DNA from: Zygnema cylindricum
Taxonomy: Eukaryota; Streptophyta; Zygnematophyceae; Zygnematales; Zygnemataceae
Length of the DNA stretch: 20,897 nt
NCBI GenBank assembly: GCA_037447655.1
Contig: JBBHKE010001006.1
Location: forward strand, 286,369-307,265
Direction of reading: 5' to 3'
In this document: positions 1-9,458 of the stretch, in pieces
Position numbering within the stretch: position 1 is the stretch's first letter
Layout: the number at the start of each line of letters is the position of its first letter
Notes under the pieces: model-generated
What the model was told of the DNA's origin: nothing
Database searches by the model: none
Seen by the model: the letters and a program-made list of their open reading frames with translations, nothing else
Made by a program: the position numbers and the translations under genes

Positions 1-680
1 CTGTATCAGAAGTTTTACAGGATCCGGTTTATTCTTTGATTCATATTAATAATAAGTTTTATGCGTGTTTTACGTAACATTATTAGGAGGGAGTTTCTTT
101 CCTCCAGCTTTTTTTTTGTTTTTTTTGGTTTTTACACGCTATATGAAATTTAAATTGGATCTATATTTGTTGTTATTGTTTTTATTATTATGATTAGAAT
201 AATAATTATACTTAGTTTCTTATTTGGCCTAGGACATTTTGAAGACTATGTCTATCCTGTAAAATGGGTTTTTCAGAATCTATTTATGAATTTTTATCTC
301 TTTTAAATTCCCCTTTTTAATTTTTTTATTTCTATTTCAGTATCGATAATGCTAGTGTTTATTTACTTTTTGGTGGTAAAAACTTGTTCATAAAAAATTC
401 CTAATTCTCAACAAAATTATTCTCTATTTTCTCTGTATTCTCTATATGATGTCTTTAAATAAATATTATTTCTCTATATAAATATTTATTCTCAATGACG
501 AATAAATTATTAATAAAACATATTTTTGAAAAATAATAGTGAAAATGGGATTTATTCTCGTTAATTATCTTGTAAATAAGAAATGATCATAAAAATAAAA
601 ATAATATCAATAACAAACAAAAACAAAAAATCATAGACAGAAAATTAGTTCTAAATGATAACTAATCAATAATAAATTAT
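1..680. other. AT-rich upstream region without a recognisable gene
   Basis: This stretch is strongly A+T-rich, with T-runs and A-runs, and is stop-rich in all frames. I see no exon-like reading frame with plausible splice sites and no RNA gene. It most likely belongs to the 5' flank of the LUX-like gene. A TATATAAAT string near 475 exists, but such strings are expected by chance in this composition. Confidence 0.6.
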
Positions 681-687
681 TATAAAA
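681..687 (+). promoter_or_regulatory. Possible TATA box of the LUX-like gene
   Basis: TATAAAA lies at the boundary where AT-rich DNA gives way to less AT-rich, exon-like sequence around 700-781. A start site about 30 bp downstream would fall near 711. The background is AT-rich, so the motif alone is weak. Its position at the composition change is the only extra support. Confidence 0.3.
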
Positions 688-710
688 TAGTAATTAATAG
701 TGGAAATTGG

Positions 711-781
711 ATGGCGGTTGAATGGGTTACAGAGAGAAACTTCAGGGGAACTGACAACCCTAGCGACTTCTACACAATCAG
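711..781 (+). other. Possible non-coding leader exon with upstream ORF
   Basis: A 71-base segment of non-repetitive sequence starts with ATGGCGG and ends at a possible donor, CAG then GTCTTC, just before a long CT tract. It lies about 30 bp after TATAAAA. Its frame (start MAVEWVTERNF) is open, but the phase does not match the next exon at 1503: spliced there it stops at TGA 1519-1521. It is therefore more likely a 5' leader exon carrying an upstream ORF than the protein's N terminus. Transcript data would be needed to confirm it. Confidence 0.3.
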
Positions 782-790
782 GTCTTCCTG

Positions 791-840
<50 letters not shown>

Positions 841-1500
841 ACTGCCTCCCATTCCACTCGTCTCCTCTCGTCCCCTCTCCTCCCCTCCCTTATCTTATCC
901 CATCCTCTCTTATTCTCTCCTATTTTCTCCTATTCTCTCCCTTCTCTCCTATTCTCTCTCCTGTCGTCTCATTCTCCATCTTTATTCTCTCTTTTGTTCC
1001 TTTCACTTTTACACCCCCGTTTCCTTGTTGTCTCCTCTTCTCTCTTCTATATTCCTTTGTGCCTTCTTCTCTCCTCTCTCCTACCCAACATGTCTATGCT
1101 CTCTCCCTCTTTCTTGCTCTCTCGTCCTCTCTTATTCTCTCTCCCTGTCTTTCCTCTCTCTTTCTCTGTCTCTCCACCTCTCCCCTCCTCCCTCTACCTT
1201 CTGTCTTTCCTCTGCTTCTAAGTCCGAGTCTCCTCACTATCACTCCACCCCCTCACAGTCTCTTCTCTCTCCCTGGGCTTCGGCATTATCTCTTTGTTTT
1301 GCCCTTACCTCGTCTCTGTCTTCTGTCCCTCAACCTCCTCCTCAGTGTTCTCCCTTTACCTCCTCCTGCTTCATTTCTTGTGTGTCTCTCTCTCTCTCTC
1401 TCTCTCCCTCTCCCTCTCTCTCTCTCTCTGCCCTACTGCTTTAGTCTTCTGTCTCTCCCTCTACCTCCTCCTCACAGACTTCTCTCTCTCTCTACCTTGC
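791..1500 (+). repeat. CT-rich low-complexity leader tract
   Basis: About 700 bases are almost entirely pyrimidine on the plus strand, with pure (CT)n runs at about 791-836 and 1383-1430 and degenerate TCTCC/CTCTT sequence between. The tract ends in a textbook 3' splice site (CTCTCTACCTTGCAG) before the exon at 1503. It is probably the first intron or a pyrimidine-rich leader. Long Ser/Leu/Pro-rich reading frames across it are artefacts of the repeat. Confidence 0.75.
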
Positions 1501-1534
1501 AGGAGGAGTAGATCAGGATGAACTCAATTCGAAT

Positions 1535-2924
1535 ATGGTGGGAGGCGAACTTTATCCTCCCTCGGATTTGGTAAGTGTTTTAACTGTACATCGTGAATCG
1601 CTATTAGTTTAAATAAATTAGTTGTGTAAAGAAACAAATAGCTTTATCAACTCTATTTTGAGTTCAACGGCCTAACGCCAACAAAACATTAAACGCTATT
1701 TTACATATCTAACACTAATTTGGATATGCATTCCCATAAGTGTAGTCCGGTTTACGATTGGAGACCACCTATCAAAAGGTGAGAATATTGCCTTTAAATC
1801 GGCCCCGTCGGTTTTTCAATATGACAAAGTGTGCATGGAGAAAAGATGTTTAATGTGGCTAAAAAAACATTAACTCTAAAAGCGATTTACGGTGTAATTA
1901 ACATGTCTAACACTTATTTGGATGCACATTCCCATAAGTGTAGCCGCTATTGCCCGTGCACACATAGTCGACGTTTGAACATGTGAGAACAAATTCGCGC
2001 CATTTTCCATATAAAAATAGTCTCTCTTGATCTCTTTCTTAATGCATCTTGTATTGCTTTATTTAGGGTGAATGAAACTATACGAACAAATTTGCCCCAT
2101 TTTCCCTCGTCTTTATTACTGGGAATTAAATCTGAGTACGGCTTCTCAAGTCACCACTCACAAACTCTCATGGCAAAAGCATCATTACTGGCAATAGTTT
2201 TCAACTCATTCTATCGGACCAATGAGAAGCAAGTGGCTACCACGTTCCTTGAATTATGGAGCAGATGGCAACTTCTTTTATACAATCCAGCGTCTTTATT
2301 TCCCCTCTTTATTAGATCAAATGTTAAGTTAACACCAAAAAACATTGTATAACTAGGGAATTTCCCGTCTTTATTACTAGGGAATTAAATTTGAGTGTGA
2401 CTTTCTGTGTCACCACTCACTTTCTCGGGTCTGACGCTGTTTTTTTACTTTTATTTTGTACTTTTGTCCAAAATAACGAGCAGTTCTATTACGGATTGAC
2501 ACATTTCGTTCATCACACTATTTATATACCTCCTGAATTAGAGTAAATTGACACCAATTAAACCATACCTATATTAGAGTAAAGGAAATGAAAATTTAAT
2601 TAATCCTATTTTAGGTTCAAGGGTCATAATTTAGGGGCGCCAATGGTGTGCTGATATAGTGTTTTCAACTCTAATAGTGATTCAGGGTGTAGTTTATTTT
2701 GTTTGTGGTTTTTTTATTCTGTTCTTTTCCTTTTGATTTCTCTTTTTTTTCTGTTGTTTTTTTGTTTTTTGTTCTGAACTGTTTTGTTTGCTTTCTTTTT
2801 TTTTTGTTTCTTTTTTTTTCAGAATATATTTAAAATCTTTATTTGTACATTAACCCCTATATTTTCCTCTCGTTTTACTTTACGACAATGAAGACTCATG
2901 AGACGTTTTTTGCATTTGCCTCTC

Positions 2925-2961
<37 letters not shown>

Positions 2962-5900
2962 TTCCTCTCTCAGCTCTCCCTTTCTCCCTCTCTCCCGCTC
3001 TCCCTCTCTCCCTCTCTCCCTCTCTCCCCTCTCCAATCTGGCCCCCTTTCTCCCGCTTTTCCTCGCCCTCTTCCTCTCTCTCCGTCATTCTCTCGTTTTT
3101 TCTTTTTTGGGAATCGATTTTTGGAAGATAAAAAAGAAAAAAAAAACAAATAAAAAGAAGAAAAATAAATAGAAGACAAATAAAAAGAAGAATTATCCTC
3201 TTTGATATTGGGTGTTTTTGGGTCTTAAATGATTCCAGGATTTTGCCTGTTTGCAGGGCCTCCCTCTCGAGGAAAACTCCGCGGCCCATTTTTTGTCGAC
3301 CACCACACGAGGATTTGGAAGGGGGGGGAGGGAGGGAGAGGGAGAGGGTGACGGCGAGGCAGAGGCAGGTGGAAATGGACAGAGAGAGGGAGAGGGAGAT
3401 CGAGAGGGAGAGGGAGATCGAGAGGGAGAGAGAGGAAGAGAGAGAGTCGGACGAGGGAACGAGGGAGGACGAGGGAGAGACGACGAGGGAGAGGGAGGAA
3501 GAGAGACAGAAACGGGAACAGACGGTGATGGAGGAGGAGGAGGAGAATCTGAATCGGAGAGGTTTTGTGGCCGGAAGAGGGTAGCGGGAGAGTTAGGAGG
3601 AGGAGAGGGAGGAGGAGGAGCTCAGGACCAGGTGAAGGAGGAGGTAACGGATGTTTTCGATTCTTGTGGAGAGGCAGATTTGGGGGAGACGACAAGTGGG
3701 GGAGGGAGGAGTTCGAAAAAACCTCGACTTGTTTGGACCGCCGAGTTGCATTCGCGGTTTATGAATGCGGTGAACCATTTAGGAGTCAAAAGTGAGTTTT
3801 TTTTGTGTCGTCCCTGTCTCTCTCTCTCTCTCTCCCTCTCTCTCTCACTCTCTCTCTCTCTCTCTATCCTTCCAAAGGCATAGAATATTCTTCTCCATAC
3901 TTCTCTTCCCAACTTTCCTCTCTCGCTTTCTTGGCATCCTGCATCTTGCTCTCAACTTTCAGCTGTCCCCTTCCCCCCCTTCCACTTCCCTCTCTCCCTC
4001 TCTTTCACTCCCTCTATTTGAATTCCATGGCCCAGTTTAAATTTATTCGATCTCTTTTGGCTTTCGCATTCCAGAGATATCCTTCTCTCCCTTTCCTCCC
4101 TTTACACGATCACTTTCTCTTTCTCCTCCCCCTCCCTCCCTTCACCCGCTCTATCTCTTACCACCCCCCTTTTCTTCTGATAAAACGGGGAAAAAGAAAA
4201 ATCGAAGGAAATAAAAATAAGAAGGAAATAAAAAGAATTTAACAGGAAGCCAGTTTTTTTTTTTTTTTTGTAGACGCTGTTCCAAAGACCATATTGCAGC
4301 TCATGAATGTGGAGGGGATGACAAGAGAGAATGTGGCAAGCCACTTGCAGGTATTTTATTCTCTCCTCTCTCTCTCCCACTCTCTCTCCCTCTCTCTATT
4401 TCTCTTTCTCCCTCTTCTCTCTTTCTCTCTCCCTCTCCCTCTCTCTCCATCTCTTTCTCTCTACCCCTCTCTCTCTCTCTCTCTCCCTCTCTCTCTCCCT
4501 CTCTCTCCCACTCTCTCTCCCTCTCTCTCTCTTTGTGTTTCATATGTCCAACATAAATCTAACTGTTATGCGATGTAGACAGGATTGGTTTGACCAATTG
4601 CTGATGTGCATTTTCTTCCCCTGTTCTATGTATACACTTTTTTTTTTTCTTCCGTTGTCTCCTTCTGATTCGTTTGTTCTGTTTCACTACATTGTAGTTA
4701 GTGTGGCATTACATATAGTATGGATGGATAGAAGGGTCTGTTCCAGGTTACATGTACTAGAAAAAAAAATCATGTTTGGGTCATTGGTGATCTATTTTTT
4801 TCTGTTTTGAAGTAGCACTATATTCCCCACACTCTGTAAAGTGGAGTTTAATTAAAATTGGCAGTACAATTTTGGTATGGTTTATGCAATTGTTTATACC
4901 TGCCAGTTTACCAGTCTCTCTCGCCCTCTCCCTCTATTCTTCTCCCTCGCCCTCTTGCTCTCTCCTTCCCTCTTCCGTCTGTTTTTTATGCCTTAATCTA
5001 TTCCCCTCCGTTCAGTTTTTTTTTGTTTTTCCTTTTTCTTGCTCTTATTTTTTCGTTTTTTCTGTTCAGTTCCGGTCTATCCCAACAGATTCCGTTTTGT
5101 TCTCGGATTTTTTTTTTTCCAGGGCTTACGGGATAAAAATCGGGTACTTTTTTTTTCTGCAGAAATATCGTCTTTATTTGAAAAGATTGGCGGGACTTCC
5201 TTCGAGTGCCCCTCTTCCCATGGACCTTCTCATGGCCGGAGGACCTCCGATGTATGGGGGGCCTCCTCAGATGGACATGGGGGGAGGGATGGTTATGGCA
5301 CCGCAACCGATGGGCATGCATGGTGCATCTCCTTTCCATCAAGTGAGGAGCATTACTCTCTCTCTCTTTACCCGTCTCTCTCTCTCTCTCTCTCTCGCTC
5401 CCTCTCTTCCTCACACATTCACTTTCGCTCTCTCTCCTCTTCTCTTTCTCTCACCCTCTATTCTTCTCTCTCTCTCTCCCTCTCCCTTGTTCCCCCCTGC
5501 TTTCCCTTTCCCTCTCTTCTCCTTTTCCTCGTCCTTCATTCTTACCTTCCCTCCTAATCCTATCCTTGTTTCCTTTGCGATGTGACAATTGGCGTTCTCG
5601 ACTTATCCGTATCCCTCCACCCCTCCCCCACAGAGTCTTTCTCGTCCCGACATGGGAGCCATGCTCGCGACACATGGCGGTCACACGACGGCCGTAGGGA
5701 TGCCACTTGGCGGTCGTATGGACCCCTACACCGGATTCCCGGGCTCAGACGTCGTGCCAGGTGGCGGTTACGGAATGGCTCCTATGTCACAGGTCTCACC
5801 AATGTCACCGATGTCACATATGTCTCGAGGGCAGTACAATCAGCAAATGTACTATTGTCCGCCTCCTCCGTCTTCTTCTGGAGGTTTGAGACAACCGTGG

Positions 5901-6284
5901 GAAGTTAACCAGGGAGGAGGAGGGATAGGATCGGCCAATCAGAGCTCAGCGGGACTGTACCATCACAGTAGAATGCCACCTGGCGGCGTGGGAATGGCTG
6001 GAGGATCGGCTCCTTATTTTTCGTATCCTGGAGGGGACATGGGAGGAGCAGGCGGCGGCGGCGGAGGAGGAGGAGGAGGAGGGGGAGGAGGAGGTATGGC
6101 TGCGATGGGAGCTCCAGCTTCAGGGGGAATGATGGGGATGGTTACAGCAGGAGGAGGAGGAGGAGGAGGAGGAGGGGGGGGAGAGGGGACAGAGGGAGCC
6201 ATGGGAAGCCATGGATGGATGGATGATAGAGGGAGGCAAAGGTGGCCGGACTCTGGAGGGGGTGGAGGGAGGCCGTGGCTGTAA
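1535..6284 (+). CDS. LUX: LUX/PCL1-like GARP transcription factor, five coding exons
   Basis: Exons: (1503)1535-1570, 3257-3791, 4274-4350, 5163-5342, 5634-6284. All junctions are GT-AG and in phase, giving about 492 residues. The GARP (Myb-like) DNA-binding domain spans residues ~166-228. It begins KKPRLVWTAELHSRF, continues with NAVPKTI, QLMNVEG and TRENV, and ends SHLQKYRLYLKR. The TAVPKT-type helix and QLMNVEG wording match LUX/PCL1 rather than B-type response regulators, and no receiver domain is present. Known family role: nuclear evening-complex subunit binding GATWCG-like sites in the circadian clock. Residues ~35-114 are Arg/Glu/Gly/Asp-rich. The C terminus (277-492) is Gly/Met/Pro-rich, with runs of 15 and 11 glycines. 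The start at 1535 is the first in-frame ATG after a stop at 1442. An out-of-frame ATG at 1518 and a possible upstream exon leave the N terminus uncertain. The GARP call is firm; LUX orthology in this lineage is probable. Confidence 0.88.
1587..1896. repeat. Small inverted-repeat element (family A), degenerate, in LUX intron 1
   Basis: The left end reads TACATCGTGAATCGCTATTAG. The right end (…AAAGCGATTTACGGTGTA) is close to its reverse complement. The inner stretch GGAGAAAAGATGTTTAATGTGGC also matches the inner terminal repeat of the copy at 9784-10005. The insertion begins only about 16 bp after the GTAAGT donor at 1571. About 45 bp of flanking sequence containing CATTCCCATAAGTGTAG occurs twice (near 1702-1748 and 1900-1946), so the copy is nested or rearranged. 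Confidence 0.6.
1956..2691. repeat. Dispersed repeat block (families D and C) in LUX intron 1
   Basis: Bases ~1956-2293 are clearly related to 8984-9313, sharing strings such as CATAGTCGA, TTTGAACATGTG and TTACTGGCAATAGTTTT. Bases ~2098-2166 are repeated at 2356-2424 (CGTCTTTATTACT…GAATTAAAT). Bases ~2455-2691 resemble 17985-18210, including GAGCAGTT, AGGTTCAAGGGTCA and an end close to TAATAGCGATTCAGGGTGTA. The copies are diverged, so this is an old transposon-derived repeat. A 94-residue frame inside shows no codon-level conservation between copies. Confidence 0.65.
2692..2830 (+). other. T-rich intron 1 stretch
   Basis: Poly-T with scattered GTT and CTT lies directly after the repeat end and contains no exon-like sequence. 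It resembles the T-rich ends of other introns in this window. Confidence 0.5.
2926..3095 (+). repeat. CT microsatellite in LUX intron 1
   Basis: A (CT)n run starts near 2926 and degrades into CCCTCT and TCTCCC units. It lies on the sense strand inside intron 1, about 160 bp before the exon at 3257. Overlapping long reading frames on both strands are repeat artefacts. Confidence 0.8.
3317..3640 (+). repeat. Purine (GAGAGG) repeat within LUX exon 2
   Basis: The sense strand is almost all purine, with GAGAGGGAGAGG units and clear near-repeats of GGGAGATCGAGAGG at about 3388-3425. It is translated in frame into an Arg/Glu/Gly/Asp-rich segment (protein residues ~35-114, containing three REGEGD-like units). 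It appears to be a microsatellite expansion tolerated as a disordered acidic/basic linker before the DNA-binding domain. Its length probably varies between strains. Confidence 0.75.
3817..3866 (+). repeat. CT microsatellite in LUX intron 2
   Basis: A (CT)n tract begins about 25 bp after the donor at 3792. The rest of intron 2 (to 4273) is pyrimidine-rich, then has an A-rich patch and a final T-run next to the acceptor TTTGTAG. Confidence 0.75.
4358..4534 (+). repeat. CT microsatellite in LUX intron 3
   Basis: Degenerate (CT)n starts just after the donor at 4351. The remainder of the 812-bp intron (to 5162) is unremarkable T-rich sequence with a second CT-rich patch near 4914-4980 and acceptor TTTTCTGCAG. 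No further exon is needed, because exons 3 and 4 of the domain join directly to read SHLQKYRLYLKR. Confidence 0.75.
5354..5530 (+). repeat. CT-rich tract in LUX intron 4
   Basis: The tract is pyrimidine-rich with (CT)n cores and occupies most of the 291-bp intron between GTGAGG (5343) and the acceptor CCCCACAG (5633). Confidence 0.7.
6051..6182 (+). repeat. GGA/GGC repeats encoding two poly-Gly runs
   Basis: Two trinucleotide-like tracts (6051-6095 and 6150-6182) encode 15 and 11 consecutive glycines near the C terminus of the LUX-like protein, separated by a Met/Ala/Gly segment. Codons are mixed GGA, GGC and GGG, and the repeat is in frame. Such homopolymers are common in plant transcription-factor activation or low-complexity regions and are likely polymorphic in length. 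Confidence 0.85.
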
Positions 6285-6799
6285 GTAAAACCTGGATGTG
6301 CATAGAATTAGGGCTTCCGTGTGTGTGTATTGTGAGGTGTGATATAATGATGTGATTTTATAGCGTTAAATTTAGGGTTTGAAATGTTTGCGTAAATGAT
6401 CTTAGATCGACTTGTTTTTTCTTTTTTCTTTTGTAGTAATCGACATTGTTTCTGTTCATTCTTTTGGAAGGATTTGGGAGGTCCGAAAGGAAAACAAAAG
6501 GGCATAAGTTGAGTTTAAAACCGTAAACGGTTTTTTCGTGTTTTAATGCCTATTTTTGTTTTTTTGTTTTCCTTCGGATGCCCGAAATAAGCCTTTCCTG
6601 AACAAAAAAGGGTTAGAAATTGGGCTAAAGAAAAGGCGGAAGAAAGGGGGCCCAATTGGTCAGGAAGTACTTCAATTCTTTGCGATCATTTTGTTAGATT
6701 AAGTACGTAATATCACGCGGCCGAAAAAAAGGCAGCTTGATAATATTAATGATGATTTGTGTGAGGTGTGTGTGTGTGTGTGAGTTTCCATTTTTTTCC

Positions 6800-6940
6800 T
6801 AAACCTTGTTTTAAACCGTGTTTTAATCCGTGTTTTAATCCGTGTTTCAACCCTTGTTTTTAACCCCATTTTTAACCTCGTGATAAACAGTATTTTTAAC
6901 CCTGGTTTGAGAAGCCTGTTTATGAACCCTGTTTTTTAAC
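6800..6940 (+). repeat. Degenerate 16-bp tandem repeat in LUX 3' flank
   Basis: About eight imperfect units of the type CCGTGTTTTAAT or CCTTGTTTTTAAC follow one another. Two adjacent units are identical (AATCCGTGTTTT) and later units are progressively degraded. The array lies in the 3' UTR or downstream flank of the LUX-like gene, after a short (GT)n run near 6766-6782. No function is evident. Confidence 0.65.
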
Positions 6941-6991
6941 GACAGTCGTTGATGCCCGTTCCTTCAAAATCTTATTTACGATCTAAAATAT

Positions 6992-7012
6992 AATAAAATA
7001 AAGTGAAATAAA
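6992..7012 (+). terminator. Possible polyadenylation signals of the LUX-like gene
   Basis: Three AATAAA hexamers fall at 6992, 6997 and 7007, about 710 bp after the stop codon. They could mark the 3' end of the transcript. A-rich sequence gives AATAAA easily, and green algae vary in signal use, so this is tentative. Confidence 0.3.
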
Positions 7013-8527
7013 ACAAAACAATTATTTTGGAATGGTTTACGGGAAGATCCTACAGGGTAAGTTGAGTGAGGTGTTGATGAGTCTTGTAACATGTTGTAGG
7101 GATGTATATTGGATATGTTGTACTGAGATTTTTGGAATATGTAACATTTTTAAAGTGAGCTGAAAAGAACATACTTCTAGGTTTAAGGTGGGATACGTCT
7201 GAGTTTCCTTATCGTTAAGGAGGTTTTTGGACATCCTCATTTTTGTCTTGTTTTTGTTCATATGTTGATGATGATGACGATCCTGATTTGTCTTCTTACC
7301 ATCTGCTAAGAAGACAGATCTCGAAGGCTTCATGAGATTGTTGGTTTTCATGAGTTAGGTTGTGTGCCCATGTAACCGAAACTTTGAAATGTAACTTTGG
7401 ATTTTAGTGAAGATCATACACACTACTTTGCAAAGCACTCCTATGTGCGAAACAAAATCGCTACTTTGAATTGGACGGTTGTAGACATCTGCGGTGTTAT
7501 TCCGACATTGTATATATTTAAGGTCTTGTGACGTGTTGGCGTCATTCTCGTGAAAGCGTCGACGTCATTAATTCCAAAGCTTTTTGCCATGGCTTCCAAG
7601 ATTTTGTTTTCTCGTCTTTTGTCACTTGACCTTGGATCAAACTACGCCCAAAGGTGGTCATTTTTTTTTTAGTGCTTTTTCATTTCATACCAGTGTTTCA
7701 CATATTAGTATTGTTGTGTTTCATTCCAAGACGCGTGAGAGGGGAGCGGCAGTGTAAGAGGGAAGGGGAGGTTTGACGAGGGTGTAGCAAAGGACCTGTG
7801 AATGAAATGAGGTTTGAGACCCTTTCAACTTTTTCTCCGTACTTGCGCTTGAACGGGAAGGAAAAAAATATTGTGTACTTTACCTCGTGCTAAAATATTT
7901 ACATTCGTGTGGCACGTGCTGAAACGTTTTATTATTCATTGTTCAAGTGATAGCTTAACTAAAATCAACTCTTTTGTTGATTTCCGTAAAAAAATGAAGA
8001 TGAAGTGGCGCGGGTCAAAAAGATAACGCCAAGTTGGAGTACATTCTAAGTTTCAAGGTGATGTTAAATTTACCGTGGTTTTCACATGCGTTTAGCACGG
8101 CGGAAGATTCTCTCGTTGCAAGTTTTATTTTTGAGCAAAACAACAAAAAAAACCCTTAAAACACATTGGCACACATCTTTAATTGGAATTTATTTTTTTG
8201 GTGCAATTTCCTTAATGTATCTTGTAATGCTTTATTTATGTTGAACAAAACTAGAGGTATTCTTATCTTGTTACTTGCTCATGTGTTGAAAGACGTGGCT
8301 TTTAATATTAGACTTTACATTTGTTTACGAGTAAAACTTCATGACGAAAGCACGATGGTAAACTATATAAGTGCGCGGGAAAAGGTAAAACTTTATCTGA
8401 CAACTCGTACGCTTCAAAACTTAAATTTATTTAGTTCCCATATCTTCCGCAAAAATTTGATGCCCCCATTAGAGTATCATTACGTCGATTTTGACAGGCT
8501 AAAAAATCATTAGTTTCACTTGGGCGA
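7013..8527. other. Intergenic region without a recognisable gene
   Basis: No exon-like frame with splice sites or known motifs is seen. A 104-residue minus-strand frame (7037-7351) and a 115-residue plus-strand frame (8166-8513) lack recognisable domains. Part of the latter (about 8209-8240, CTTAATGTATCTTGTAATGC) is a relic of sequence also found at 2038-2068 in LUX intron 1. That marks it as repeat-derived. Confidence 0.5.
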
Positions 8528-8735
8528 ACTATGCTGCCTATAGTTATTAGAGTTAATAACATTAATCCGGCTGCGACATTCTTTTGCGAAAAGTTGCAAA
8601 ATAATGTTTATCAATACTATTTAAGGAAGTAATTTACAATCTGTCACATCCCACCGCACTAAAGTACTATTATTAATTATATTATTGCATTAACACTAAC
8701 AAATCCTTCATGGTAATAATAATAGGCAGCGTAGT
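8528..8735. mobile_element. Non-autonomous inverted-repeat element (family B), copy 1
   Basis: The left end ACTATGCTGCCTAT mirrors the right end ATAGGCAGCGTAGT (reverse complement ACTACGCTGCCTAT). Inner sequences TTAGAGTTAATAACATTAAT and GCATTAACACTAAC are also in inverted orientation. It is about 208 bp with no coding capacity and is related to the copy at 12797-13144. It is a MITE-like element; the superfamily and target-site duplication could not be settled. Confidence 0.65.
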
Positions 8736-8983
8736 CGCAGGCGTCAACACAACTTTGCACATATTGTGGTTAGGATAAAATGCCCCATTATTAGCACAAA
8801 AAATTGAAGGGCTCGCAAGCACCTTCTATCCGAAATCAATAATTGCACTAATAAATATCGTTAGTCACTACAAGACAACGTGAATCGCTTAGCGTGGAAG
8901 GATTATTAGTGTTAAAAAACAAATGTGCTTTGTAACACTATTTTAGGTTCAAGGATCCAAAACCAACAAAGCAGTTACAACCT

Positions 8984-9313
8984 GTGTCCACATAGTCGAT
9001 GTTTGAACATGTGGGAACAAAGTCGTGTCATTTCCCCCCGTCTTTATTACTACGAATTTTCCCTCTTTCGATCAACTATTTTAGCTATGAATCGGCGGCG
9101 TGTTTCGGAAGTCCCTCAACATGCTCCATCCTTATTAAATCTAACTGCCCCTTCCAGTGTCATCACTCACAAACTCTGGCCCAGGCAAAAAGTATCATTA
9201 CTGGCAATAGTTTTTGACTCATTCTATCGGTCCAATGAGAAGCGGGCGGCTATCACGTTCCTAGAATTATGGAGCAAAGGGCGACTTTCTTTGTAGTTTG
9301 TACCGCCCAGCGT
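8984..9313. repeat. Dispersed repeat (family D), second copy
   Basis: It aligns with 1956-2293 of LUX intron 1 over roughly 330 bp with substitutions and indels. The best-conserved part is TTACTGGCAATAGTTTT through CCAATGAGAAGC to GAATTATGGAGC. The frames at 8925-9296 and 2068-2352 overlap this block. Comparing the copies, most codon differences change the amino acid, so neither appears to be under protein constraint. An AGGTTCAAGGATC string near 8945 links it to family C. Confidence 0.65.
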
Positions 9314-9458
9314 ACCTCTGGCTCAAGCCTGATTGGCCAACTTAACATACATAAAATACCACAGAATGTATTCTACTGGCCTCGGTAAAGCTTTACGGAC
9401 AAAAATAAACAAATTATTGAAATTATGAACCGGGCGCTTCGCTACAATTGCGTGACAC

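Noticed and set aside
475-483. TATATAAAT as a promoter element
   Set aside because: The surrounding sequence is so AT-rich that the motif is expected by chance, and it is far from any exon.
711-1511. Long Ser/Leu/Pro-rich open frames across the CT tract
   Set aside because: They exist in several frames at once because the repeat lacks stops; no domain or splice logic supports them.
2068-2352. 94-residue frame resembling the one at 8925-9296
   Set aside because: Similarity is at DNA-repeat level; most differences alter amino acids and the frames shift outside the core.
2819-3289. Arg/Glu-rich minus-strand frames opposite CT repeats
   Set aside because: They are antisense shadows of microsatellites inside LUX intron 1.
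6517-6534. AAAACCGTAAACGGTTTT hairpin followed by T-run as a terminator
   Set aside because: It resembles a bacterial terminator, but the context is clearly eukaryotic 3' flank.
6800-6940. Spaced repeats as a CRISPR array
   Set aside because: Units are short, contiguous and degenerate with no spacers, in a eukaryotic nuclear context.
7192-7197. GATACG as a LUX-binding site for self-regulation
   Set aside because: A single six-base match downstream of the gene is expected by chance in a window this size.
8166-8513. 115-residue open frame as a possible gene
   Set aside because: No recognisable domain, and its start region matches a repeat relic also found near 2038-2068.
8945-8957. GGTTCAAGGATCC as a tRNA or SINE B box
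   Set aside because: No matching A box, acceptor stem or cloverleaf around it, and the related copies at 2613 and 18144 also lack them.
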